Below the pieces are notes generated by a model. It did no database searches. It had not been told where the DNA came from and saw only the letters and a program-made list of their open reading frames with translations. A DNA stretch of 64,000 nt from an uncultured Candidatus Entotheonella sp. (GTDB lineage Bacteria > Tectomicrobia > Entotheonellia > Entotheonellales > Entotheonellaceae): NCBI GenBank assembly GCA_951828535.1, contig OX639990.1, positions 1,537,300 through 1,601,299 on the forward strand, read 5' to 3'. This document shows, piece by piece, positions 40,207 to 48,924 of the stretch. The position numbers and the translations under genes were made by a program. Position 1 is the stretch's first letter. Each line of letters starts with the position of its first letter.

Positions 40207-41498
40207 AACTTGAAGTGGGAACATTTCCGGTCCATGACATCGTGTTCGGGACCCAGACGCGCTGGCAAGACGGGGTCCTGAGCGTCGACAAAGACGAGCT
40301 TCTCGCCTTGGTCATGGAAGACCCCTATATCGCCTGGGCCGATATTGACGTGACGCGCCCTGGGGACTCGGTGCGCATTGTGCAGATCCGAGACATCGTT
40401 GAGCCAAAGGTCAAAGTATCCGGTCCGGGGGTCACCTATCCCGGCATCTCCGGGCGCGACGTGACCACCGTGGGGCAAGGCCGCACCCATCGCCTGGGCG
40501 GTATGACCCTCATCGCGTGCTCCGAAATGCCCGGATTCAACCCCGACGGGGCGCACTGGTGGGGGACCACATCCGTCGAGGGCCGCAGCGACATTACCTT
40601 TATCGATATGTCGGGACCGGGTGCCGTCACCCCTTTTGCCCACACCATCAACCTCTGTCTGCAAATGGAACCGCACCAGGAATCCTATGCCGATGATTGG
40701 AACCGGGCGAGCAATGCAGCCGTGCTGAAGCTCAACGATCGTCTGGCGGAGACCACCCGAGGCTTTGAGCCGCACGAGATCACCACGTACGATCTTGACT
40801 ATCGGGACAACGCCTTACCCAATATCGTGTTTGTCCCGGCCTTGGCTTCGGCGGAGTACCGGTTTGGCCCACGCACCAGCCTGGGCACCAACGTGTACGG
40901 TATCGGACGCCTCACCGAGCCCTGGCTTCTGCAACCCACGGAGATGATCGACGGCGCTGTTTTCGGCACCTACATGGAACATTTTACCTGGCCCATCATG
41001 GAAACGATCGTGCCCCACCTGTGCTCGCGTCATGGCCAGGAGTTCAATTTTGTCGGTTGCATCGTGGTGCGCAGCAATTGGGAAGCCCAAGCCGAAAAAC
41101 AGCTCATGGCAAATCGGGCGGCGCAGATGGCCTCTGCCCTGGGCGCCAACGGGGCCATTGTGACCACCAATCAGCGCGGTCAGCGCTTTGTGGAAACGGT
41201 TCTCACGGTTCAGGCACTCGAACGGGTGGGGGTGGATACGGTTCTCATGACCGAAGAGGAAGACAACGAAAATGGCAATGCGCCGCCGTTGCTGATGTCC
41301 GTGCCGGAGATCGTGTCAGCGGTGAGCACGGGCACCGGCGGCGTCGAGGTCACCTTTCCAAGGGTGGACCGCGTGCTCGGGCTGCGCCAGCCTGACCCAA
41401 TATGGTACGAGGAAAAGCCGCCGATCCACGGCAGATACGGCGTTACCCATCTGCATGACTTTTATGGCTTTGGTAAGCAGGGGTGCATGGATTTTTAA
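40203..41498 (+). CDS. GrdE-like subunit of reductase component B (divergent)
   Basis: The protein has 431 aa from ATG 40203, overlapping the GrdB-like stop by four bases (ATGA), so translation is coupled. It follows GrdE from end to end: MKLEVGTFPVHDIVFGTQTR, VRIVQIRDIVEPKVKVSGPG, TYPGISGRDVTTVGQGRTHR, FIDMSGPGAVTPFAHTINLC and RHGQEFNFVGCIVVRSN. Classical GrdE-type proproteins self-cleave at a Cys to form a pyruvoyl cofactor in the segment after the TE.DGA motif. Here that segment (residues 248-275, MIDGAVFGTYMEHFTWPI) has no Cys, so maturation may not occur. The segment is also shorter. The comparison uses remembered clostridial sequences, so an alignment is needed to confirm it. Confidence 0.8.
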   Translation: MKLEVGTFPVHDIVFGTQTRWQDGVLSVDKDELLALVMEDPYIAWADIDVTRPGDSVRIVQIRDIVEPKVKVSGPGVTYPGISGRDVTTVGQGRTHRLGGMTLIACSEMPGFNPDGAHWWGTTSVEGRSDITFIDMSGPGAVTPFAHTINLCLQMEPHQESYADDWNRASNAAVLKLNDRLAETTRGFEPHEITTYDLDYRDNALPNIVFVPALASAEYRFGPRTSLGTNVYGIGRLTEPWLLQPTEMIDGAVFGTYMEHFTWPIMETIVPHLCSRHGQEFNFVGCIVVRSNWEAQAEKQLMANRAAQMASALGANGAIVTTNQRGQRFVETVLTVQALERVGVDTVLMTEEEDNENGNAPPLLMSVPEIVSAVSTGTGGVEVTFPRVDRVLGLRQPDPIWYEEKPPIHGRYGVTHLHDFYGFGKQGCMDF

Positions 41499-41595
41499 GG
41501 TGCGTTTCGTTTGCAGTGACCATAAGCCGCTGGGATCCGAAAGTGCTCCAGGGCAGTGTAATCCGACAGGCCACCAACGCCGACATGAAGGCTGA

Positions 41596-42333
41596 TCACC
41601 GCACCCGCTGCAGAAAAGCCTTGGCGCCCTGCGACACCCAATTGGTCCAGCCCGTCAGGAAGAAACGCACCCCGGCGTCGCGATAACGTTCTACGTTGTC
41701 GTCCGTCGCCAGCGTGCCCGCCGTTTTGCCGGCGGCAACGATCTGGGCCAGGGCTTTGTCGATGGTGGCTTGCACGTCCGGGTGGGTATGGTTGCCGATG
41801 TGGCCCATGGTCTGGGCGAGGTCGGCGGGGGCGACGAAGAACACGTCGATGTCGTCCACGGTGAGTATCTCGGCGAGGTTGTTGACGGCCTCGATTTCCT
41901 CGATCAGCACGACGATGAGGGTTTGGTCATTGGCGTGCCGGAAATAATCCGGCACCCCGAAGGACTGCCGGCCGCCGAACATGCCGCGGTAGCCGACGGG
42001 GGCGTATTTGGCCGACTTCATGGCTTGCTCGGCGGCCTCGCGGCTGTTGACGTGCGGCACCACGATGCCCATGGTGCCGCGGTCGAGGGCGCGCATGATG
42101 GTGCCGGGGTCGTTGTTGTTGACGCGCGTCACCGACGCCATGCCCCACAGGTCGCAGGCGCGCGACATGTCGCCGATGGCGTCCCAATCCACGGGGCCGT
42201 GCTCGCCCTCAAGCCACACGCCGTCGAAGCCGAACTGCCCGAGAAAATCGATCATGTCCGCATTGTGATGGCCGGAGACGGCAATCGCCGTCTGGCCCGC
42301 TTGCAATTGGCGCTTGATGCGGTTTTCGCGCAT
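41596..42333 (-). CDS. HpcH/HpaI aldolase
   Basis: The protein has 245 aa, a typical length; GAAGGAGA precedes ATG 42333. WLEGEHGPVDWDAIGD supplies the catalytic His, RVNNNDPGTIMRALDRGTMG IVVPHV the Arg and barrel core, IEEIEAVNNL the metal Glu and FVAPADLAQTMGH the metal Asp. Reversible aldol cleavage of a 2-oxo-4-hydroxy acid to pyruvate plus an aldehyde is expected. It is convergent with the GrdE-like gene and divergent from the CitE-like gene. Confidence 0.9.
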   Translation of the reverse strand: MRENRIKRQLQAGQTAIAVSGHHNADMIDFLGQFGFDGVWLEGEHGPVDWDAIGDMSRACDLWGMASVTRVNNNDPGTIMRALDRGTMGIVVPHVNSREAAEQAMKSAKYAPVGYRGMFGGRQSFGVPDYFRHANDQTLIVVLIEEIEAVNNLAEILTVDDIDVFFVAPADLAQTMGHIGNHTHPDVQATIDKALAQIVAAGKTAGTLATDDNVERYRDAGVRFFLTGWTNWVSQGAKAFLQRVR

Positions 42334-42448
42334 GAAATGTCTCCTTCATTTCCCTGATGTCGTTGGCGTGTCGAAACCTGGAGGCGATGCGGCGATTGTG
42401 GCAGAATGCCTGCCCCCGGACAAGCTTCCTTGACGTTGGGACGTCAAG

Positions 42449-42494
42449 ACTTCCCCCTCACCCCAACCCGCTCCCTCCAAGGGGAGAGGGAGCA
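42449..42494. repeat. Extragenic palindromic repeat, family A
   Basis: CCCCTCACCCCAACCCGCTC then CCTCCAAGGGGAGAGGGAGC, the same type as at 11393 and 32981. It lies in the leader of the CitE-like gene. Confidence 0.7.
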
Positions 42495-42513
42495 GTAGCT
42501 GGAGAACCCAGAG

Positions 42514-43401
42514 ATGCCAAGCCCGTTGCGAACCCTGTTGTTTGCCCCAGGCAATCGCCCGCGCATGCTACAAAAAGTGGGGCAGTGCGGCGCCGACGCC
42601 GTGATTCTGGATCTCGAGGACGCGGTGCCGATCAGCGAGAAGGAAGCCACCCGGCAGGCGGTGCGCGAAGCGGCCGGCGCTATCGACGCCTGCCCTGTGT
42701 ACGTGCGCGTCAACCCGCTGGTGGCGACCGCAGAATTTTCGCAGCCCATCGGCGAGGCGGATCTGGCCGCGGTGGTGCGGCCCGGTCTGGCGGGCATCAT
42801 CCTGCCCAAGGTGGAATCGCCCGACGACCTGCGCCGTGCCGACGCGCTGCTGCAAGAGCTGGAGACGCAGCACGGCCTGGCGTCTGGCAGCGTCGACGTC
42901 ATTCCCATCATTGAGACCGCCCTCGCCGTGCAGCGCGCTTACGACATCGCCGCCGCCGGCACGCGCGTCAAACGCCTCGCCTTCGGCGCCGGCGATTTCA
43001 CCCGCGACATCGGCGTCCCCTGGTCGCGGCGCGAAACCGAGAGCCAGTACGCCCGCTCCGCCCTGGTCATCGCCTCCCGCGCCGCCGGCCTCGAACCGCC
43101 CCTCGACACCGTCTGGGTCGACCTGCGCGACCAGCGCGGCCTTACCCGCAGCGCCCGCACCGCCAAGCAACTCGGCTTCCAGGGCAAAATGGCCATCCAC
43201 CCCAGTCAGGTCGAGCCTCTCAATACCGTCTTCTCCCCCTCAGCCGCCGAAATCGCCTTCGCCACCCGCGTCGTCGACGCCTTCACCCAAGCCGAAGCCG
43301 ACGGCCTCGCCTCCATCCAGCTCGACGGTCAGTTCATCGACTACCCCATCGTCGAATCCGCCCAGCGCGTGCTGGCCATGGCCAAAGCGCTGAACCGGTG
43401 A
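42514..43401 (+). CDS. CitE-like CoA ester lyase (HpcH/HpaI superfamily)
   Basis: The protein has 295 aa from ATG 42514 (GGAG upstream). RTLLFAPGNRPRMLQK, VILDLEDAVP, VYVRVNPL (Arg), IPIIETALA (metal Glu), FGAGDFTRDIGV (metal Asp) and KMAIHPSQVEPLN are in the order of CitE/L-malyl-CoA or citramalyl-CoA lyases. There is no citrate lyase CitD/CitF gene nearby, so a stand-alone CoA-ester lyase or thioesterase role is more likely. GC content rises strikingly at third positions in its second half. Confidence 0.9.
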   Translation: MPSPLRTLLFAPGNRPRMLQKVGQCGADAVILDLEDAVPISEKEATRQAVREAAGAIDACPVYVRVNPLVATAEFSQPIGEADLAAVVRPGLAGIILPKVESPDDLRRADALLQELETQHGLASGSVDVIPIIETALAVQRAYDIAAAGTRVKRLAFGAGDFTRDIGVPWSRRETESQYARSALVIASRAAGLEPPLDTVWVDLRDQRGLTRSARTAKQLGFQGKMAIHPSQVEPLNTVFSPSAAEIAFATRVVDAFTQAEADGLASIQLDGQFIDYPIVESAQRVLAMAKALNR

Positions 43402-43509
43402 ACTTCTCTCTACCCAGGTGTTCCCACCGGACGGGTCGCGCCCTGCCAGCAGAAACAATCGTCACACTTCACAATTGATTGGTCGTATCATTTTAGATAC
43501 ACTTGCTTC

Positions 43510-43878
43510 ATGTCCTTCATCAAGTAACTGCCTACACGATTTTATCGCAACACCAACGGCCATGAACCTGTTCGCGAATGGCTGAAGCGCCTGGCCCAGA
43601 ACGAGCGCCAAGTCATCGGCAAGGATATTCAAAAAGTTGAGTTCGGTTGGCCGCTTGGATTGCTCGTCTGTCGCGCTCTCGGCCAAGGTCTGTGGGAAGT
43701 TCGTAGCGAAATACTGTCACAGCGCACCGCCCGGGTACTCTTCTGCATCGTTGAGGGTCAGATGATCTTACTGCACGGCTTCATCAAGAAGACCCAGAAG
43801 ACACCAAAGCGGGACCTCGAGCTCGCCCGAGCGCGCAAAATGGAAATCGAACGCGATCAGAAGGAAGTTGGATCATGA
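43510..43878 (+). pseudogene. HigB/Gp49-type toxin gene with an early stop codon
   Basis: From ATG 43510 the frame reads MSFIK then TAA (43525-43527) and continues LPTRFYRNTNGHEPVREWLK, VEFGWPLGLLVCRALGQGLW EVRS, RVLFCIVEGQMILLHGFIKK TQKTP, the full RelE-superfamily Gp49 pattern, to the stop at 43876. No other good start occurs before the conserved core. The stop therefore probably inactivates the toxin (a CAA or GAA codon changed to TAA would explain it). The antitoxin gene overlaps its end as ATGA and remains intact. Confidence 0.75.
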
Positions 43879-44171
43879 GCCACAACCCTCGTGTCGGATC
43901 CTCCTTCGATGACTTTTTAGCTGAGGAGGGCCTTCTCGAAGCCTGCGAAGAACAGGCGATTAAAGAATTGCTGGCCGAGCAGATCAAGCGTGCCATGCAG
44001 GAGAAGGGCTTGACTCGAACGGCCATGGCGGCCCGCATGCAAACGAGCCGAGCGGCCCTGAACCGTTTGTTAGATCCGAGCAATTCCTCTGTTACGCTTC
44101 ACACCCTTCAAAAAGCAGCGACTGTATGCGGTAAGCGCTTACGGCTTGAACTGACCAACACGGGCGATTAA
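43875..44171 (+). CDS. XRE-family antitoxin (HigA-like)
   Basis: The protein has 98 aa; its ATG overlaps the upstream toxin stop. HTH_3-type domain at about residues 45-90: IKRAMQEKGLTRTAMAARMQ TSRAALNRLLDPSNSSVTLH. An N-terminal helical part (FDDFLAEEGLLEACEEQAIK) probably contacted the toxin. It should repress its own promoter. The partner toxin is broken by a stop codon. Confidence 0.85.
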   Translation: MSHNPRVGSSFDDFLAEEGLLEACEEQAIKELLAEQIKRAMQEKGLTRTAMAARMQTSRAALNRLLDPSNSSVTLHTLQKAATVCGKRLRLELTNTGD

Positions 44172-44186
44172 AGCGGATGCTCCCCT

Positions 44187-44894
44187 CTATCGGTCAAACA
44201 GCCCTGGCTCCGAAGTGCGGCGCAGCCGCGCGGGGGTCAGAATGGTCGCGTCATTGTTGGCGACGCTGTTCACCCGGGTGCTGACGGGGCGTTTCTCGAA
44301 GGGGCCGGCGCAGGGCTTACGCACCAAGTCAAGGAGCTGCTCGGGCCGCGAGGCCGGATCAAGCCAATCGGCAACATGGTCGGTGTGGATGATCGCGGGC
44401 TGGCGGTGGTGGATATCCGTCAGACTCTCGCAGGCTTCCGTGGTGATGATGGTGAAGGTTTCCAGACCATCGCCCGCCTTGTCCCAGCGCTCCCACAGCG
44501 CCGCGAACGACACCGGCGAGCCGTCCGCCAGGGCGACAAACCAGGGCTGTTTGCCCCGCCCGGCGCGCTGCCACTCGAACCAGCCATTGGCCGGAACCAG
44601 ACATCGGCGCACGCGAAAAGCCTCCCGATACGCCGGCTTGTCGCCCACCGTCTCCGCCCGCGCGTTGATCAACCGCGCGCCCATCCCGACATCCTTCGCC
44701 CAGAACGGCACCAGTCCCCAACGCAGCCTGGTTACGACACGGCGCCCCGTCTCATCGAGCCGGCACGCTGCAAAATTCTGCGTCGGCGCACCGTTGTAGC
44801 GCGGCGGCAAATCCAGCGGCAGGGCCGGTTGCGTCACATCGTACAGGTCGTGCATTTCGCCTTCGGTCAGTTGCTGGGTGAAGCGCCCGCACAT
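44187..44894 (-). CDS. SRAP-family protein (YedK/HMCES-like)
   Basis: The protein has 235 aa. It starts MCGRFTQ, so Cys2 is exposed after Met removal to form the thiazolidine crosslink with abasic sites in single-stranded DNA. NGAPTQNF, LVPFWAKD, MGARLINARAETV (Asn and Glu), RCLVPANGWFEWQ and HHRQPAIIH (His) are all present, so it should be active. It shields abasic sites during replication. The gene is monocistronic, convergent with the antitoxin gene. Confidence 0.93.
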   Translation of the reverse strand: MCGRFTQQLTEGEMHDLYDVTQPALPLDLPPRYNGAPTQNFAACRLDETGRRVVTRLRWGLVPFWAKDVGMGARLINARAETVGDKPAYREAFRVRRCLVPANGWFEWQRAGRGKQPWFVALADGSPVSFAALWERWDKAGDGLETFTIITTEACESLTDIHHRQPAIIHTDHVADWLDPASRPEQLLDLVRKPCAGPFEKRPVSTRVNSVANNDATILTPARLRRTSEPGLFDR

Positions 44895-44919
44895 GGTTCT
44901 TCCTCGTTCAGGATTGTCC

Positions 44920-45144
44920 TCAGAAGCCGTACTTCAGCCGTCTCGTCTCAAAGGCGTCTTTGCCGCCTTCGAGAATGTCCTCCACCAACGCGCGCACCAG
45001 TTGGGTATCAATAGAACCCAGGTGTTCCGGCGCGATGCGCCCCTGTCCGCCGCCGGACTCACCCGAGGCGGTCAGCCCGAGGATCAGTTCGGCGTCGCCG
45101 AGCACCGGAATGTTGGCGTTGCGGGTCGAGAAGATGAACTGCAC
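44920..45144 (-). pseudogene. C-terminal fragment of a TrlF-like AAA ATPase
   Basis: About 74 codons: QFIFSTRNANIPVLGDAELI LGLTA ... HLGSIDTQLVRALVEDILEG GKDAFETRRLKYGF. This matches the H-loop-containing end (STRNANIPV) of large SMC-like/TrlF-family ATPases. Upstream the frame runs straight into a dispersed repeat at 45147, so the rest of the gene is missing. It may be a remnant of a defence-type ATPase. Family name is from memory. Confidence 0.55.
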
Positions 45145-45146
45145 AG

Positions 45147-45216
45147 ATACTCCAGGCTTGACCCGGAATCCAACGGCCCCCGAAAACCTCTGGACTCCGG
45201 TTTTCGCCGGAGTTGC
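45147..45216. repeat. Dispersed repeat, family B
   Basis: ATACTCCAGGCTTGACCCGG, then GGACTCCGGTTTTCGCCGGA GT. It truncates the TrlF-like fragment and has the same CCGGA-type arms as 30376-30454. Confidence 0.6.
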
Positions 45217-45396
45217 ATGGACTTGGAGCGGTTTGCGTTCGTATGTCTGGCCTATCTATGCGCCGTTGCCATGCGCCGCATCGAGATCGTTCGTGACCGC
45301 GGCGTTTGTTTTGCAGGACCTCGATCCAGCCCATGGGTTCTGCGGGGGTTGGGTTTTTCGGTTCTGACGCGCCTTTTCGGCCAGGGATTTGTTGTC

Positions 45397-45512
45397 GGGG
45401 ATCGAACCCCCCTTGCCCCCTTATCAGGGGGGAATTTCTGAAGACCGCAAGGGCTCAAGGACAACGCCTCCAAGGCCCCCCTGACAAGGGGGGTCGGGGG
45501 GGGGTTACGCCA
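45397..45512. repeat. Dispersed repeat, family C (CCCCCTT/AAGGGGG arms)
   Basis: CCCCCTTATCAGGGGGGAAT at the left and CCCCCCTGACAAGGGGGGTC at the right are inverted versions of each other, with ~45 bases between. Intergenic; bases 45145-45631 contain no convincing gene. Confidence 0.6.
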
Positions 45513-46714
45513 ACGCAGGCGCAGGGCCGCTCGGGTGCATGTCTTTGTCCGACGCCTTACACGGCTGCGGATACCCCATATAGGCATGCGAAAACCGCTC
45601 TCATGTCAAACCATTATGATCCAAAATTGCTCTAGCCTGACCTATTCGTGAAGGTCGATTGTAGAGGTCAGGGGCACGCCGGACGTACGGATTATTCTGC
45701 AAAAGCGGTTCATCAATGCCGGGATTCTCGTTGTTTGGTTGGTTCGCCGGCATTTTGGGCGTTCATGGCTCAGGGCGCCGGATTCGAGGCGAGCGCCGCC
45801 CCAGAGGCTCTGTACTGAAAACCAGGCGGGATGATCGGATCAGGTCACAACAGCACCGAGCGAGCGTGCGATGCGGCGCCAGTCGTCGGCGTACGGCGTG
45901 CCGATCGGTAAGTGGATGACGATGCGCCGAACCGACGACTCGATCCATGCACCCAGCTTCAGCAAGCGTAGCCGCAAGGTGCCGACCTGGGCACGCGCAC
46001 ACCCGGTCCGCCGGGCCTTGAGGCGAAGCTCCTGCATCAGCACATAGGCGGCAGCACTCATCAGCACCCGAAACTGGTTGGCCAGGAAACGCGTGCAACT
46101 GGTGCGGTCGATCTCAAGGCCGAGCTTGAGTTCCTTCAGCCGGTTTTCCACATCGCCCCGGGCGCAGTAGACGGCCTCGTAGACATGCCGCGGCGCGGTC
46201 TTCAGATTGGTGACCACGAAGCGCGGGTTGTCCTTTGGTTTGCGACCGAAATGGGCGGTCACTTCAGCCTTGACGATCACCCGCCGCTCGTGCGGCCAGC
46301 TCCCGGCCTGATAGGCGCACTCGCCGTATCGGCGACTCGTCTGTTGCCCAGCTTCGAAATCGGACCGCACCTCAGCCATCAGGGGCTCAGCCAGGGCCGT
46401 CAGCCAAGCGTTCTTCGCCATGCCCACCACGTAGTCGAGCTTCTGCGCCTCGAAGAACGCATACAACTCCGGACCTGAAAAGCCAGCGTCGAGCCGGATG
46501 CGCAACCGTGCCCTGGGAAACGCCCGGCGCAAGCACGGCAGCAGTCGCTTCAAGACACCGATCGCACCGTGCTTGGCGGCGACTGCCGGCGCGCAAGACA
46601 TAGCAGAACAGATACTGCTCCACCTCGTCGTCGAAGGTGAGAAAACCCGCCAACGGCAGATAACAGGAGGTGTTGGAGTTGCCCCGTTTCCGTGGACAGT
46701 TGATAGCTTGGCAT

Positions 46715-47563
46715 TTAAGCAGCTTGTTGATGGCTCCTCTCGAAGTTTAGTGGCGACAGGTAGCCGAGGCCAGAGTGACGACGGTGTGGGTTGTACCAGC
46801 CTTCTATGTATTCGAAGATCGCCATGCGGGCCTCAGCTTGGGTACGGAATACGCGCCGGTCAATGAATTCGCATTCAAGGGTGGCGAAGAAACTTTCCGC
46901 CATAGCGTTGTCAAAACAGTCACCTACCGAACCCATGGACGGCGCGACGCCCATCTCTCGGCAGCGTTTCCCGAACGCGTAGGACGTATATTGGCTACCT
47001 TGATCGCTGTGATGAACGACGCTGCCTGGACGGCGTTGCCACAGCGCCATGTTCAGCGCCTCGAGCACCAGCTCGGTGCGCAGGTGATTGGCCATCGACC
47101 AGCCCACAACCCGCCGGCTGAAGGCGTCGACGACGACCGCCAGAAACAGGAATCCGGCCCAGGTCGGCACGTAGGTGATATCGGCCACCCACAGAAGGTC
47201 AGGTGCATCGGCTTCGAACCTGCGCTCAACGAGGTCTGGAGCTGGACGAAGCCTGTGGTCGCGGCGCGTGGTGCGTGTTCCCTTGCGTCTGGATACCCCG
47301 ACCAGGCTCATCTCTCGCATCAACCTGGCCACGCGCTTGCGACCGATATGGATACCGTCGGCGGCAAGCTCGGCGTGAATTCGAGGTGCTCCGTAAGTGC
47401 CGCGGCTGCGATGATGGATGTTGCTGATGCAAGCCTTGAGGACAGCATCGTATTGCTGGCGAGGCGACAACTCACGGTCTCGCCAGGCGTAGTACCCGCT
47501 CGGGGAGACGCCGAGCAAACGGGCCACCTTGGCGATGGGGTAACGGGCCTGATTCGCTCTCAT
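46715..47563 (-). CDS. IS3-family transposase OrfB (copy 2)
   Basis: 282 aa, same protein as at 17078-17926, with the complete DDE set (WVADITY, HHSDQGSQYTS, NAMAESFFATLE). Intact. Confidence 0.92.
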   Translation of the reverse strand: MRANQARYPIAKVARLLGVSPSGYYAWRDRELSPRQQYDAVLKACISNIHHRSRGTYGAPRIHAELAADGIHIGRKRVARLMREMSLVGVSRRKGTRTTRRDHRLRPAPDLVERRFEADAPDLLWVADITYVPTWAGFLFLAVVVDAFSRRVVGWSMANHLRTELVLEALNMALWQRRPGSVVHHSDQGSQYTSYAFGKRCREMGVAPSMGSVGDCFDNAMAESFFATLECEFIDRRVFRTQAEARMAIFEYIEGWYNPHRRHSGLGYLSPLNFERSHQQAA

Positions 47564-47874
47564 GAACTCGAAGGCTTTGCGGGTACCGAGCCGGTCTCCC
47601 GAGCAAACCAGGCCGTGGCTTTTGCCAGTATCTCGCGCTCAAGACGCAACTGACGGTTTTCACGGCGTAGGCGGCGAAGCTCATCGCGATCGTCGCTCAT
47701 CAGGCCGTCGTCACGGCGGCCTTCGTCGAGGTCGGCCTGGCGGACCCACTTGCGGATGGTCTCCGCACAGCATTCGAAGTCGCGGGCCAGTTCCGTAGCA
47801 GATCTACCTGAGCGAACCAGCTCCACCATCTGGTGGCGAAACTCAGGCGGGTATGCGGGACGTGTTCGTGGCAT
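47560..47874 (-). CDS. IS3-family transposase OrfA (copy 2)
   Basis: 104 aa, identical to copy 1 except Met for Thr in GLMSDDRDE. ATGA overlap with orfB. Intact. Confidence 0.9.
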   Translation of the reverse strand: MPRTRPAYPPEFRHQMVELVRSGRSATELARDFECCAETIRKWVRQADLDEGRRDDGLMSDDRDELRRLRRENRQLRLEREILAKATAWFARETGSVPAKPSSS

Positions 47875-48567
47875 CGTGGATTCCTCCTCCCAAAAGGATT
47901 AGGTATCCACGAAAGCGGGTCAACTCCAGTGTCGTAGAAGCGGTTGAAAAACGCCAGTTGCTGAGCGCCATGGGTCGGATCGTCCGTCGGGTCCAAATCG
48001 ATGGTGATTCGCCGCACCCGCTTCTTGCGCCGTTTGTGGCGCGCGATCACTGCTTCCGCCAAGGCTTCGGACAAGCGCAGCAGGTCCCGGGCCCGTACCG
48101 CGTTTTCGAACCGCGACAGCGTCGGCTGCGACGCCAAAGACCCGCTCGCCACCGGGTCGCGTCCTGCCAGTAGCTTCATCACCGGATCGTCGGCCAGTCG
48201 CGCGGCGTCGTTGCCGTCGACATAGCCGCAGGCGATAGCGAAGAGGCGCTGCCGAAACAACTCCTCAAGCGAATGGGTGACCTTCGATTGCTGGCGATCG
48301 TCCGACAAACACGACGCCAGCGTCGTGCTCAACTCAAGCTTTTCGTCGCACGCCTTGAGCAAAACCGCGCCACCGTCGGAGCTGGCGTGATCCTGGTCAA
48401 ATTTGGCGACGACCGCCTTCTTGGAGAGATTCTCGAACAGAACACTCTGTTTGGTGGTATCGTATGACATGCAAAAGCCCTGAGTGCGAGTAAGTGGTTG
48501 TCTGCAAACACCATTTTCGCACAGCACTGGGCTTTTGTTTTATCTGCTCACGAATAATCCAGGCTAG

Positions 48568-48798
48568 GCGCATGTCCTTGGTCGCTACGTACAGCGCGCG
48601 AGATATTCCGTCTCGCCCGGTCAGACGCATTTCCCACAGCGGGCCGCTTAAATGTCTGACATGCGGGGCGCCCACACGGTCAAGGCCGACTTCGGCAATC
48701 AGTTGGCAGATGCGCACGAATCGGGCTCGCATGTCGGCAGGCAAGACCTGTAGTTCCTTGTCCACGGTCTCGTTGAGGGTTTCGACATGCCATTCCAT
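48568..48798 (-). pseudogene. Gp49/RelE-type toxin gene truncated by IS1380
   Basis: From ATG 48798: MEWHVETLNETVDKELQVLP, ADMRARFVRICQLIAEVGLD, HLSGPLWEMRLTGRDGISRA LYVATKDMRL, then the IS1380 end. The usual C-terminus with VFVKKTQKTP is missing and does not reappear on the other side of the IS. The antitoxin gene is also absent. Remnant of a HigBA-type module. Confidence 0.75.
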
Positions 48799-48804
48799 AC
48801 TCCG

Positions 48805-48830
48805 TAATATAGCAAATCTGCTATTACAGC
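48805..48830 (-). promoter_or_regulatory. Putative operator/promoter of the truncated toxin
   Basis: TAATAGCAGATTTGCTATAT on the minus strand is an AATAGCA/TGCTATT inverted repeat overlapping a TATATT that could be the -10 box, just before the toxin ATG. This is typical of an antitoxin-bound operator. Confidence 0.45.
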
Positions 48831-48924
48831 TTCCACCCCAGAGTGGGCTAAATGTCCAAGATAGCTGTCATGATGGTGCGAGCCTGATTGGTGTCAAATC
48901 CACACTGGGCGGTGTTCATTTGAG

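Larger units (their letters stand above)
46674..47928 (-). mobile_element. IS3-family element, copy 2 of 4 (1255 bp)
   Basis: It has the same ends as copy 1 and a 4-bp duplication GTGT (46670-46673, 47929-47932). It is inserted in the IS1380 transposase gene. Its sequence appears identical to copies 3 and 4. Confidence 0.95.
45840..48470 (-). pseudogene. IS1380-family transposase, interrupted and frameshifted
   Basis: It starts MSYDTTKQSVLFENLSKKAV at ATG 48470 and reads DHASSDGGAVLLKACDEKL, RRITIDLDPTDDPTHGAQQL and FFNRFYDT, then the IS. Removing 46674-47928 plus one GTGT copy continues in frame SCYLPLAGFLTFDDEVEQYL FCYVLRAG. A one-base loss near 46600 then shifts to the frame VAAKHGAIGVLKRLLPC ... 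LDAGFSGPELYAFFE ... CARGDVENRLKELKLGLEID, ending at 45840. Asp residues of TIDLDPT and LDAGF and the Glu of DVENRLKE fit the DDE_Tnp_1 triad. It is not functional. Confidence 0.85.
45632..48567 (-). mobile_element. IS1380-family element with a nested IS3-family copy
   Basis: Inverted ends CTAGCCTGACCTATTCGTGA (45632-45651) and CTAGCCTGGATTATTCGTGA (complement of 48548-48567) match at 17 of 20 bases. The transposase gene between them is broken by the 1255-bp IS at 46674-47928 and by a frameshift. No clear target duplication is seen outside the ends. The right end truncates a toxin gene. Confidence 0.8.

Noticed and set aside
43525-43527. TAA in the Gp49-type toxin as programmed recoding
   Set aside because: TAA is not used for selenocysteine or pyrrolysine, and no shift or slippery sequence is present.
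45397-45512. Possible CRISPR array
   Set aside because: Only two inverted, not direct, repeat units with no regular spacers and no cas genes.
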